From: Vogesella sp. XCS3 | GTDB lineage: Bacteria > Pseudomonadota > Gammaproteobacteria > Burkholderiales > Chromobacteriaceae | NCBI RefSeq assembly: GCF_020616155.1 | Contig: NZ_CP085530.1 | Span: 2,850,501-2,914,500, forward strand | DNA: 64,000 nucleotides | Direction: 5' to 3' | Shown here: piece by piece, positions 55,324 to 64,000 of the stretch | How the letters are laid out: the number at the start of each line of letters is the position of its first letter | Numbering within the stretch: position 1 is the stretch's first letter | Notes under the pieces: generated by a model | What the model was told of the DNA's origin: nothing | The model's input: the letters and a program-made list of their open reading frames with translations, nothing else | Database searches by the model: none | Position numbers and translations under genes: made by a program

Positions 55324-57390
55324 ATGACCGATACCGCTATTGATTTGCCCCATTTGCTGACCGACGCCCCCGCTAGGACAGACTTGCTAGGCTTTAAGCC
55401 GCACGCTGAAAGGTTGGCCGCATTAATCCAGAAACAGATTCCGGACAAAGCCAGTTTTGTCATCGGTATTGAAGGCGAATGGGGCGAGGGCAAGTCCAGC
55501 TTCATTAACCTGCTGAAAGACGCGTTTCCTGCGGAGAAGACAGATGAGACGCGGCCAACCATTGTTGACTTCAACCCGTGGTGGTTTGAAGGCTCCGACC
55601 AGCTACTGCGGCACTTCTTCGATGAGTTATTGGGGCAGATCGACTGGACACGTGGTGACGGAGAGAAGCTGTTTGACAGCGTCAGCAAGCTGGCTGCCTT
55701 TGCCGGGCGGGTTGGCAAGCTGATGCAGCTGGCACCCGAGCCGATGTTGCAAACAGCGGGCAAAGTCGCCGAGGGGGTAGGGCAGGCTTTCGGTGGTGGT
55801 AGCAAGCCGGAGTCGTTCCGCAAGCTGCGAGATGCTGCCGCTGAGACGCTGGCCGTGCTCAGTTTCAAAACCATCGTCTTCATCGATGACCTCGATCGCC
55901 TGCCGGCGCGCGAGATTGTCGAGCTGTTCCGCGTCATCAAGGCGGTAGCCGACCTGCCCAATATCGTCTACGTCATCGCCTACGACCGCGCCATCGTGGC
56001 GTCGGCGCTGGATGAGGTACATAAGGGCAGGGGCGAGGCGTATCTGGAGAAAATCGTACAGCTGCCGTATCGTTTGCCGAAGCCGACTCTTAAAAAGTGG
56101 CATACCTATAATTTTGATACGCTCATTACGACCTTGCGTTTGCTACACGGTACGCCGAGTGACCAAGAAGCACAGGATTCTTTCCGAGTGATTTGCAGCG
56201 CCTTCCTGCAGTTGCCTCGCGACGCCAAACGTTTGCTGTCCAGCGTGCATGTTTATCAACTGATACCCGAGCAGATACGGATTGACCCGGTGGACTTTCT
56301 GTTTCTGGAAGCAATGCGGCTGAAAGACCGCCGCCTTTGGGAGCAATTGCTGTCAGCCATTTTGTCCATACGTGAGTTGATGCTGATGTCCACCGGTGGC
56401 AAGAATGATGATGCGCGTTTTACCAGTTGGCTGCAGGGCTATATGCCTGCGTTAGAAACTGCCAAGCCTGCAGTGAAAGACGCGATACAGCATTTTACTG
56501 GCTGGCCGGTCGGAAAGAATAAAGGCCTGAAAGAGCGAATGGTGACACCACAACGCCTGTCACGCCTTGTCAGCCGGGTGCAGATCCATCTGGGCTACCG
56601 TTCTTGGGACGAAGAGATCGATGTGCTGCTGAATATGATGAGGGCCTATAGGCAAGTGAAACCATCAGAGAACCAGTTCTCGAATGAGGCCATCGAACAG
56701 TTCTTACAGGCTGATACATTGCCAGAGTTGGCCGCAGCTTTGCCAAGCCAGGGGATGAAACCGACTTTCTTTTACGAAGTCATTGGCTTTCTGCAGCATC
56801 GCCTTAACCTTGCGTTTGACCCACTACAACATGCCACTTTGGTTGCTGAACTCCTGGAAGATGGGCCATTGGAAGAAACTGCTTTGCTGGGCTACCTACA
56901 GGATTTTTTGGCTTGTGTTTTCCTTGGTGAGATCAGATCCACCTTTGCAGAGCTGAATGACGAGGCCAAAGCAATGGTGACGGATTGGCTGGTCGGTAAT
57001 ACGGCAAAGAAAATGGCTTTGTTGATAGGCTTTAGTCAGCCAGGTGATTGGGATAACTTCAAAGCGTTAGCAGTGGAAAAATGTCTACAGATGAGTTTAA
57101 TGGAGCTGCTGACCATCCCTAACCCGATGGTGACGGCGCAGGTACTGGACGTAATTGGTCGGGGCGAGCCCAGTAAAGTTGAGGTATGGGAGGCTGCTTT
57201 GCCAGAAGTATTGCCAGATGCTGCTGTACCTCGTTTGTCTTTATTGTTTACCAGCAATGGCAAAATGGTAATGACCAACAGTGCTTGGCTGTACAAATCC
57301 AAGCGCTTTGTGAATTTGGTTCGGCAGCTACCCACTAGCAGTCTGAGAGCCCCTGACTGGGACGCTTTCCTGCAAAAAGCCACCGTCTAA
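55324..57390 (+). CDS. KAP-family P-loop NTPase
   Basis: 688 aa. The Walker A motif GEWGEGKSS (51-59) in [24 protein letters not shown], the KAP-typical [10 protein letters not shown] (81-90), and Walker [12 protein letters not shown] (183-192) followed by [13 protein letters not shown] define the family (named for Kidins220 and plasmid PifA). An amphipathic insert (about 115-160) sits where other members have membrane helices. The C-terminal 350 residues are helical with no recognised domain. Some KAP proteins act in phage exclusion or defence, but no partner gene is adjacent. Base composition is more AT-rich than its neighbours, hinting at acquisition, yet it carries several uptake-like words. 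Confidence 0.85.
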   Translation: MTDTAIDLPHLLTDAPARTDLLGFKPHAERLAALIQKQIPDKASFVIGIEGEWGEGKSSFINLLKDAFPAEKTDETRPTIVDFNPWWFEGSDQLLRHFFDELLGQIDWTRGDGEKLFDSVSKLAAFAGRVGKLMQLAPEPMLQTAGKVAEGVGQAFGGGSKPESFRKLRDAAAETLAVLSFKTIVFIDDLDRLPAREIVELFRVIKAVADLPNIVYVIAYDRAIVASALDEVHKGRGEAYLEKIVQLPYRLPKPTLKKWHTYNFDTLITTLRLLHGTPSDQEAQDSFRVICSAFLQLPRDAKRLLSSVHVYQLIPEQIRIDPVDFLFLEAMRLKDRRLWEQLLSAILSIRELMLMSTGGKNDDARFTSWLQGYMPALETAKPAVKDAIQHFTGWPVGKNKGLKERMVTPQRLSRLVSRVQIHLGYRSWDEEIDVLLNMMRAYRQVKPSENQFSNEAIEQFLQADTLPELAAALPSQGMKPTFFYEVIGFLQHRLNLAFDPLQHATLVAELLEDGPLEETALLGYLQDFLACVFLGEIRSTFAELNDEAKAMVTDWLVGNTAKKMALLIGFSQPGDWDNFKALAVEKCLQMSLMELLTIPNPMVTAQVLDVIGRGEPSKVEVWEAALPEVLPDAAVPRLSLLFTSNGKMVMTNSAWLYKSKRFVNLVRQLPTSSLRAPDWDAFLQKATV
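55410..55421 (-). repeat. Uptake-like 12-mer copy inside the KAP gene
   Basis: Exact AAGGTTGGCCGC within the coding region. Confidence 0.75.
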
Positions 57391-57424
57391 ACTGCACCAA
57401 GGGGCGGTCGCTGGCCGGCCCGTT

Positions 57425-57436
57425 GCGGCCAACCTT
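57425..57436 (+). repeat. Uptake-like 12-mer copy
   Basis: Exact GCGGCCAACCTT between the KAP gene and proS. Confidence 0.75.
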
Positions 57437-57500
57437 CCCCCCGCCCGCTGCTACCCGCTACAATCAACCCCATTTCGCAGAATTTCCAAGGAACCCGCTC

Positions 57501-59207
57501 ATGCGTGCCTCGCAGTTTTTCATCTCTACCCAGAAAGAAGCCCCCGCCGACGCGGATATCGTTAGCCAGAAGCTGATGCTGCGCGCCGGTTTTATCCGCA
57601 AGGTTGCCGCCGGTGTGTACAACTGGATGCCGATGGGCCTGCGCAGCCTGAAGAAGGTGGAAAACATCGTGCGCGAAGAGATGAACCGCGCGGGTGCCAT
57701 CGAGCTGGTGATGCCTATCGTGCAGCCGGCCGGCCTGTGGCAGGAAACCGGCCGCTTCGACGGCATGGGCGCCGAGCTGCTGCGCTTTAAAGACCGCCAC
57801 GACCGCGACTTCGTGATTCAGCCGACGTCCGAAGAAGTGATTACCGACATCGCCCGCGCCGAGCTGCGCAGCTACCGCGCGCTGCCGAAAAACTTCTACC
57901 AGATCCAGACCAAGTTCCGCGACGAGCGCCGCCCGCGCTTTGGCGTGATGCGTGGCCGCGAATTCACCATGAAGGATGCGTACTCGTTTGACCGCACCGC
58001 CGAAGACGCCGGCAAGAGCTACGACAATATGTTCGCCGCCTACTGCCGCATCTTCGACCGCCTGGGCCTGACCTACCGCGCCGTGGCGGCCGATACTGGC
58101 GCCATCGGTGGCGACCGTTCGCACGAGTTCCAGGTGATTGCCGAAACCGGCGAAGACGCCATCGTGTACTGCCCGGATAGCGACTACGCGGCCAACATCG
58201 AGCTGGCCGAAGCGCTGGCCCCGGCTGGCGAGCGCGCTGCGGCTGCTGCCGAGCTGGCCAAGGTGCATACGCCTGGCGTGAAGACCATTGCCGACCTGGT
58301 GAGCTTCCTGAATGTGGACATCACCCGCACCGTGAAGGCGGTGGTGGTGGAAGGCGAAGAGGGCGACGCGGTACTGATGCTGGTACGCGGCGACCACGAG
58401 CTGAATGAAGTGAAGGCCGAAAAAGTGGCCGGCATCAAGAAGCCGCTGACCATGGCCAGCCCGGCGCTGATCAAGGACGCGTTTGGTGCCAACCCTGGCT
58501 CGCTGGGCCCGGTAGGCTTCAAAGGCCGCGTGGTAGCCGACCGCACCGTGGCGCTGATGGCGGACTTCGTGATCGGTGCCAACGAAGATCACTACCACTA
58601 CACCGGTGCCAACTTTGTGCGCGATTGCGCCGAGCCGGAAGTGGCCGACATCCGCAATGTGGTGGTGGGCGACCCGTCGCCGTGCGGCAAGGGCGTGCTG
58701 GCGATTCAGCGCGGTATCGAGGTGGGCCACGTGTTCTACCTGGGCACCAAGTACTCCCAGGCCATGAACGCTACCTTCCTGGACGAAGACGGCAAGCCGA
58801 AGCACTTCGAAATGGGCTGCTACGGTATCGGCGTCAGCCGCATTCTGGGCGCCGCCATCGAGCAGAACTTTGACGACAAGGGCATGATCTGGCCGGACGC
58901 CATCGCGCCGTTTGCCGTGGTGATCTGCCCGGTAGGCTACGATCGCTCGGAAGGCGTGAAAGCCGCCGCCGACGCACTGTACGCCGGCCTGCAGGCGCAG
59001 GGCGTGGACGTGATCATCGACGACCGTGGCGAGCGCCCTGGCGCGATGTTTGCCGACTGGGAGCTGATTGGCGCGCCGCACCGCGTGACCATTGGCGACC
59101 GTGGCCTGAAAGAAGGCAAGGTGGAATACCAGCATCGCCGCGATAGCGAATCTACCGCGGTAGCGCCGGACGCCATTCTGGCCCACGTACTGGCCAAGCT
59201 GGCCTGA
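57501..59207 (+). CDS. proS: Prolyl-tRNA synthetase
   Basis: 568 aa from ATG 57501 with AAGGA upstream, matching bacterial-type ProRS (572 aa in E. coli). [61 protein letters not shown], motif 2 [26 protein letters not shown], an editing (INS) domain at about 225-400, motif 3 [19 protein letters not shown], and the anticodon-binding domain ([15 protein letters not shown]...[28 protein letters not shown]). An in-frame ATG at 57423 is not family-like. The SLT gene follows after 8 bp. Confidence 0.97.
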   Translation: MRASQFFISTQKEAPADADIVSQKLMLRAGFIRKVAAGVYNWMPMGLRSLKKVENIVREEMNRAGAIELVMPIVQPAGLWQETGRFDGMGAELLRFKDRHDRDFVIQPTSEEVITDIARAELRSYRALPKNFYQIQTKFRDERRPRFGVMRGREFTMKDAYSFDRTAEDAGKSYDNMFAAYCRIFDRLGLTYRAVAADTGAIGGDRSHEFQVIAETGEDAIVYCPDSDYAANIELAEALAPAGERAAAAAELAKVHTPGVKTIADLVSFLNVDITRTVKAVVVEGEEGDAVLMLVRGDHELNEVKAEKVAGIKKPLTMASPALIKDAFGANPGSLGPVGFKGRVVADRTVALMADFVIGANEDHYHYTGANFVRDCAEPEVADIRNVVVGDPSPCGKGVLAIQRGIEVGHVFYLGTKYSQAMNATFLDEDGKPKHFEMGCYGIGVSRILGAAIEQNFDDKGMIWPDAIAPFAVVICPVGYDRSEGVKAAADALYAGLQAQGVDVIIDDRGERPGAMFADWELIGAPHRVTIGDRGLKEGKVEYQHRRDSESTAVAPDAILAHVLAKLA

Positions 59208-59215
59208 TTACGGCC

Positions 59216-59854
59216 ATGACCCCGCTGCGCTTTGCCTTGCCCCTGCTGTTGGCCGCCCTGGTGGCGGTACCGGCGTGGGCGGGTGCGCAGCGCGAGGAGG
59301 CGCTGGCGGCCAACGTGGCCAGCGCCATGTCGCGCAGCATTGCCGATGTAAACGCGCCGCGGCTGGTGTTTGAAGACCCGCGCGAAGGCCCGTTGTGGCT
59401 GGCCGAGATGTCGCGCCGGCTGGAAAAACGCATTCCGGACCAGTGGACGCGCGAGCGCCTGCTGACGGCGATTCATTACGAAGCCACCCGCGCCGGGCTG
59501 GACCCGCAGATGGTGCTGGGGCTGATCCAGGTGGAAAGCGGCTTCAAGAAGTACGCCATTTCGCCGGTAGGCGCGCGCGGGCTGATGCAGGTGATGCCGT
59601 TCTGGGTGCGCAGCATCGGTGCCAGCGGGCATAACCTGTTCGACCTCACCACCAACCTGCGCTATGGCTGCACCATTTTGCGGCATTACCTGGATATCGA
59701 GCGCGGCAACCTGTTTCGTGCACTGGGCCGCTACAACGGCAGCCTGGGTCGCGCCGAGTACCCCAACCTGGTGGTAGGCGCGTGGAAAGCCAACTGGCAG
59801 TGGCAGCAGCCTGCTGGCCAGCTGCGTACGGGCTACCAGCCGGCCAGCCGCTAG
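59216..59854 (+). CDS. Lytic transglycosylase, SLT family
   Basis: 212 aa. Signal peptide MTPLRFALPLLLAALVAVPAWA; SLT domain with catalytic Glu107 in QMVLGLIQVESGFKKYAISPVGARGLMQVMPFWVRSIG, followed by NLRYGCTILRHYLDIERGNLFRALGRYNGSLG. It should cleave peptidoglycan to 1,6-anhydro-muropeptides in the periplasm. It is eight bases after proS and likely co-transcribed with it, then ends at a terminator. Its products are the type that AmpD and NagZ, also in this window, recycle. Confidence 0.92.
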   Translation: MTPLRFALPLLLAALVAVPAWAGAQREEALAANVASAMSRSIADVNAPRLVFEDPREGPLWLAEMSRRLEKRIPDQWTRERLLTAIHYEATRAGLDPQMVLGLIQVESGFKKYAISPVGARGLMQVMPFWVRSIGASGHNLFDLTTNLRYGCTILRHYLDIERGNLFRALGRYNGSLGRAEYPNLVVGAWKANWQWQQPAGQLRTGYQPASR

Positions 59855-59878
59855 TTGGCCGCAAGTGTTTGCGTGCCA

Positions 59879-59907
59879 TAAAAAAACCGCCTTTGGGCGG
59901 TTTTTTT
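59879..59907. terminator. Bidirectional rho-independent terminator
   Basis: A run, CCGCC, four-base loop TTTG, GGCGG, seven T; serves the proS-SLT unit and the convergent RDD gene. Confidence 0.92.
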
Positions 59908-59924
59908 ATTAGCGCTGTGCCGGT

Positions 59925-60440
59925 TCAGGCGCGTTCGCCTTTGGCAAGCAGGAAGATGCGCGTACCGGCCAGGCGGTCGTGCAGGAATTGCTTGTCGTTA
60001 TCCATGAACACCCACAGCAAAGGCAGCAGCCACCACGCCAACGCCGCCCACGCAGCCAGTTTGGGCGAGCCCAGCGAGGGCAGCCAGGTAATGTAGGACA
60101 GCACCGGTACACCGACAAACAGCACCATGGCTACGCCAAAACGTACGCCGGCTTGCAGCCACGATAGCGGGCGGCCATCGGGCATGGCCACTTTCAGCCG
60201 CCAGGGTTTCATGGCCAGGGTTTGCCCGCTTTTGACCCAGCAATAGCCAAAGTAGCCAAACAGCACGCCCGCCACAAACAGGCGGTGCAGCCATTCCAGC
60301 AGCGGGGCGTGGTTGCCCATGGCCAGAATCGGCGTGAAGGCGGCAACAGCCACCAGCCACAGGGTGCCAACCAGCAGGGATTCATACATCAGGCTGGCCA
60401 GGCGGCGTGTCAGGCCGGGAAAGTCGGTAGAGCGGGTCAT
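59925..60440 (-). CDS. RDD-family membrane protein
   Basis: 171 aa with four hydrophobic helices: GLTRRLASLMYESLLVGTLWLVAVAAFTPIL, LFVAGVLFGYFGYCWVKSGQTLAMKPWRLKV, AGVRFGVAMVLFVGVPVLSYITWLPSLG, AALAWWLLPLLWVFMDNDKQFLHDRLAGTRIFLL. The R-D-D pattern is present as R in helix 1, MKPW and the late DKQFLHDRLAGT. RDD proteins are often fusion or accessory membrane proteins, some linked to ion exchange. No informative neighbours; function unknown. Confidence 0.87.
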   Translation of the reverse strand: MTRSTDFPGLTRRLASLMYESLLVGTLWLVAVAAFTPILAMGNHAPLLEWLHRLFVAGVLFGYFGYCWVKSGQTLAMKPWRLKVAMPDGRPLSWLQAGVRFGVAMVLFVGVPVLSYITWLPSLGSPKLAAWAALAWWLLPLLWVFMDNDKQFLHDRLAGTRIFLLAKGERA

Positions 60441-60575
60441 GATGATAGGGAAAAACTGGGGAACAGCCTTGCGGCCAACTCAGCATCTTACCAAAGCCCC
60501 CGTGTGCCGCCTACCCCCATAAAAGTGGCTGTTTTTGCTGGTTTTTGCCCTTTTTTTGCACCTGCACAAAAGCGC

Positions 60576-60604
60576 TTGACCGACTTTGGTGCTTCGGCTA
60601 AGTT
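60576..60604 (+). promoter_or_regulatory. Putative sigma70 promoter of ilvBHC
   Basis: TTGACC and TAAGTT with a 17-bp spacer, about 50 bp before the ilvB start. I see no leader peptide rich in branched-chain residues and no attenuator. Confidence 0.55.
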
Positions 60605-60653
60605 CGTTCATCACGGGACAAAAAATTAATACCTGAATTAAGAAGAGGCAAAG

Positions 60654-62420
60654 ATGCAGATATCGGGCGCGGAGATCCTGGTTCGCAGCTTGCAGGAAGA
60701 AGGAGTCGAATTCGTTTTCGGCTACCCCGGCGGCGCGGTCCTTGAGATATATGATGCTATTTTCCGGCAGCAGCAGTTCAAACACGTACTGGTGCGCCAC
60801 GAACAGGCGGCGGTACACGCTGCTGACGCTTACTCGCGTTCCAGTAACAAGGTGGGTGTCGCCCTGGTGACATCCGGCCCTGGCGCGACCAATGCTGTCA
60901 CCGGCATTGCGACGGCGTACATGGATTCCATCCCCATGGTGGTGATTTCGGGCCAGGTGTCCACACCGGCCATCGGCATGGATGCTTTCCAGGAAGTGGA
61001 CATGGTGGGTATTACCCGCCCGTGCGTGAAGCACAACTTCCTGGTGAAAGACATCAACGAGCTGGCATCTACCATCAAGAAGGCGTTCTACATTGCCGCG
61101 TCCGGCCGCCCGGGCCCGGTGGTGGTAGACATCCCGAAAGACGTGACCCAGCGTCTGGCCGAGTTCCACTACCCGGAAAGCGTGAGCATCCGCTCCTACG
61201 TGCCGGTAACACGTGGCCACCCCGGCCAGATCAAAAAGGCTGTGAACCTGCTGGCCGAAGCCAAGCGCCCGTACATTTACGTGGGTGGCGGCGCGGTGCA
61301 GGGCAATGCCTCGGCCGAAGTCACCGAGCTGGTGAAAATGCTGGGTGTGCCATGTACCAACACCCTGATGGGCCTGGGTGCCTATCCGGGTCAGGATCAG
61401 CAGTTCCTGGGCATGCTGGGCATGCACGGCACCTACGAAGCCAATATGGCCATGCAGTACTGTGATGTGCTGATTGCCGTGGGCGCGCGTTTTGACGACC
61501 GCGTGATCAGCGTGCCGTCGCACTTCCTGTCGCAGCCGAAAAAGATCGTGCACATCGACGTAGACCCGTCTTCCATCGCCAAACGCGTGAAGGTAGACGT
61601 GCCTATCGTGGGCGATGTGAAACACGTGCTGCGCGACATGATCGACCTGTTCAAGCAAACCGGCCAGCAAGTGCCACAGCAGCATCTGGCCAACTGGTGG
61701 AAGCAGATCGAAGAATGGCGCAGCTACAACAGCCTGCTGTACACCCCGTCTACCGAGTTCATCAAGCCGCAGTACGTGGTGCAGAAGCTGTATGAAATTA
61801 CCGGCGGCGATGCCATCATCACCTCCGACGTGGGCCAGCACCAGATGTGGGCTGCACAGTACTACCCGTTCAAGCGCCCGAAACAGTGGCTGAACTCCGG
61901 TGGCCTGGGCACCATGGGTTTTGGTCTGCCTGCCGCCATTGGCGCGCAGCTGGCCAACCCGGATGCACAAGTAGCGTGCATTACTGGTGAAGGCTCGATC
62001 CAGATGAACATCCAGGAGCTGTCTACTGCCAAGCAGTACCACACCCCGGTGAAGGTGATTGCGCTGAACAACCGCTACCTGGGCATGGTGCGCCAGTGGC
62101 AGGAGTTCTTCTACGGTACCCGCTACTCCGAGTCGTACATGGATGCGCTGCCGGACTTCGTGAAAATTGCCGAAGCCTACGGCCACGTGGGTATCAAGGT
62201 GGAAAACCCGGCCGACGTGGAACCGGTGCTGCGCGAAGCGTTCAGCCCGGCACTGAAAGAGCGCCTGGTATTCCTGGATTTCCGTACCGACCAGTCCGAA
62301 AACGTGTTCCCGATGATCCAGAACGGCAAAGGTCTGGACCAGATGGATCTGCCGCCGCACATGCGCGACCTGCAGATTGCCCCGTTCGAGAACAACCGTG
62401 ACTACGGCAACATGTGTTAA
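60654..62420 (+). CDS. ilvB: Acetolactate synthase, large catalytic subunit
   Basis: 588 aa (EC 2.2.1.6; ilvI/ilvB type). MQISGAEILVRSLQEEGVEFVFGYPGGAVLEIYDAIF, the catalytic Glu in VRHEQAAVHAADAYSRSSNKVG, QVSTPAIGMDAFQEVDMVGITRPCVKHNFLV, and the ThDP/Mg site GEGSIQMNIQELSTAKQYHTPVKVIALNNRYLGMVRQWQE. It condenses pyruvate with pyruvate or 2-oxobutyrate in branched-chain amino-acid synthesis. A promoter and GAAGAGG ribosome site lie upstream. First gene of ilvBHC; 11 bp separate it from ilvH. Confidence 0.96.
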   Translation: MQISGAEILVRSLQEEGVEFVFGYPGGAVLEIYDAIFRQQQFKHVLVRHEQAAVHAADAYSRSSNKVGVALVTSGPGATNAVTGIATAYMDSIPMVVISGQVSTPAIGMDAFQEVDMVGITRPCVKHNFLVKDINELASTIKKAFYIAASGRPGPVVVDIPKDVTQRLAEFHYPESVSIRSYVPVTRGHPGQIKKAVNLLAEAKRPYIYVGGGAVQGNASAEVTELVKMLGVPCTNTLMGLGAYPGQDQQFLGMLGMHGTYEANMAMQYCDVLIAVGARFDDRVISVPSHFLSQPKKIVHIDVDPSSIAKRVKVDVPIVGDVKHVLRDMIDLFKQTGQQVPQQHLANWWKQIEEWRSYNSLLYTPSTEFIKPQYVVQKLYEITGGDAIITSDVGQHQMWAAQYYPFKRPKQWLNSGGLGTMGFGLPAAIGAQLANPDAQVACITGEGSIQMNIQELSTAKQYHTPVKVIALNNRYLGMVRQWQEFFYGTRYSESYMDALPDFVKIAEAYGHVGIKVENPADVEPVLREAFSPALKERLVFLDFRTDQSENVFPMIQNGKGLDQMDLPPHMRDLQIAPFENNRDYGNMC

Positions 62421-62431
62421 GGCCTAGCAGC

Positions 62432-62923
62432 ATGCGACATATTCTTTCTATTTTGCTGGAAAACGAAGCGGGCGCCCTGTCACGAGTAGTGGGACTTTTT
62501 TCCGCGCGCGCATACAATATCGATTCGCTGACCGTGTCGACTACCGAAGACCCGACACTGTCGCGCATGACCATCGTCACCCACGGGTCTGACGAAGTCA
62601 TCGAGCAGATCACCAAGCAGCTCAACAAGCTGATCGAGGTGGTCAAGGTGATTGACCTCAACGAGTCCGACCATATCGAACGCGAGATGATGCTGATCAA
62701 GGTCCGTGCCACCGGCAAGGACCGTGAAGAGATGAAGCGCATGGCTGATATCTTCCGCGGCCGCATCATCGACGTGACGGAAAAGACCTACACCATCGAG
62801 CTCACTGGTACCAGCGAAAAGCTCAACGCCTTTATCGAGGCGATCGACCGTTCAGTGATCCTGGAAACGGTGCGTACCGGTGCATCCGGAATTGGTCGCG
62901 GCGAACGTATTCTGAAGATCTGA
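62432..62923 (+). CDS. ilvH: Acetolactate synthase, small regulatory subunit
   Basis: 163 aa, the same length as E. coli IlvH. MRHILSILLENEAGALSRVVGLFSARAYNIDSLTVSTTEDPTLSRMTIVT is the N-terminal ACT domain that binds valine (NEAGALSRV), followed by a second ACT-like domain (EMMLIKVRATGKDREEMKRMADIFRGRIIDVTEKTYTIELTGTSEKLNAFIEAI). It activates IlvB and confers valine inhibition. The upstream in-frame ATG at 62414 overlaps ilvB and is less likely. Confidence 0.95.
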   Translation: MRHILSILLENEAGALSRVVGLFSARAYNIDSLTVSTTEDPTLSRMTIVTHGSDEVIEQITKQLNKLIEVVKVIDLNESDHIEREMMLIKVRATGKDREEMKRMADIFRGRIIDVTEKTYTIELTGTSEKLNAFIEAIDRSVILETVRTGASGIGRGERILKI

Positions 62924-62962
62924 TATCACCAGGGCGGCTACCCGCTGCCCGAGAACAACTAG

Positions 62963-63988
<1,026 letters not shown>

Positions 63989-64000
63989 GCCCTGCGGCAT

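Overview
The window looks like the chromosome of a GC-rich betaproteobacterium of the order Neisseriales, most like Chromobacteriaceae such as Vogesella or Chromobacterium. This rests on gene content (MetH, PckG, Kup, PhoBR, IlvBHC and ProS of proteobacterial type, an H-NOX pair, a large GlcNAc/chitin-sugar programme) and on a very abundant 12-base word, GCGGCCAACCTT / AAGGTTGGCCGC, which behaves like the DNA uptake sequences of Neisseriales but has a different sequence. Genus is inference. I saw no rRNA, tRNA, CRISPR array, transposase or prophage.

Layout. 0-5.5 kb: DOPA-dioxygenase-family gene cut by the left edge, RarD-type permease coupled to a small secreted protein, Fur-boxed TonB-dependent haem-type receptor, YcaQ/AlkX glycosylase. 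5.7-14.3 kb: exporter ABC protein, GTP-dependent PEP carboxykinase, quinone oxidoreductase, H-NOX plus hybrid histidine kinase, YqiA esterase, periplasmic binding protein. 14.4-20.6 kb: metH, a GH75-like protein, DUF2306 protein, YedA-like permease. 20.9-29.5 kb: nag operon (GntR regulator, nagA, SIS deaminase, fused EIIA-HPr-EI, EIIBC) followed by gap. 29.8-34 kb: two Lrp/AsnC regulators with an unassigned small-RNA candidate between them, CtlX hydrolase, BetT-type transporter. 34.4-43.8 kb: phoBR with a Pho box, transaldolase, a 0.4-kb inverted-repeat element, SDR/LysR pair, hemerythrin protein, a GNAT-AmpD fusion, bestrophin-like channel, EamA permease. 43.8-54.7 kb: kup, binding protein, nagK, porin, and a sugar ABC transporter operon with an embedded NagZ-type hexosaminidase. 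55.3-64 kb: KAP NTPase, proS, lytic transglycosylase, RDD protein, ilvBHC.

Working together. Two routes feed GlcNAc-6-phosphate: the PTS (NagE, phosphorylated through the EIIA-HPr-EI fusion) takes up GlcNAc, and the porin + ABC transporter + NagZ + NagK set looks built to import GlcNAc-containing disaccharides or muropeptides, split them in the cytoplasm and phosphorylate GlcNAc. NagA and the SIS deaminase then give fructose-6-phosphate. The repeated word TGGTATT lies upstream of both the nag operon and the ABC operon, three times at exact 11-bp spacing in the second case, so the GntR regulator probably controls both. A second palindrome, GTAGT-N6-ACTAC, lies before pckG and gap and suggests a shared central-carbon regulator. 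AmpD and the lytic transglycosylase add cell-wall recycling functions that could supply the same NagZ route.
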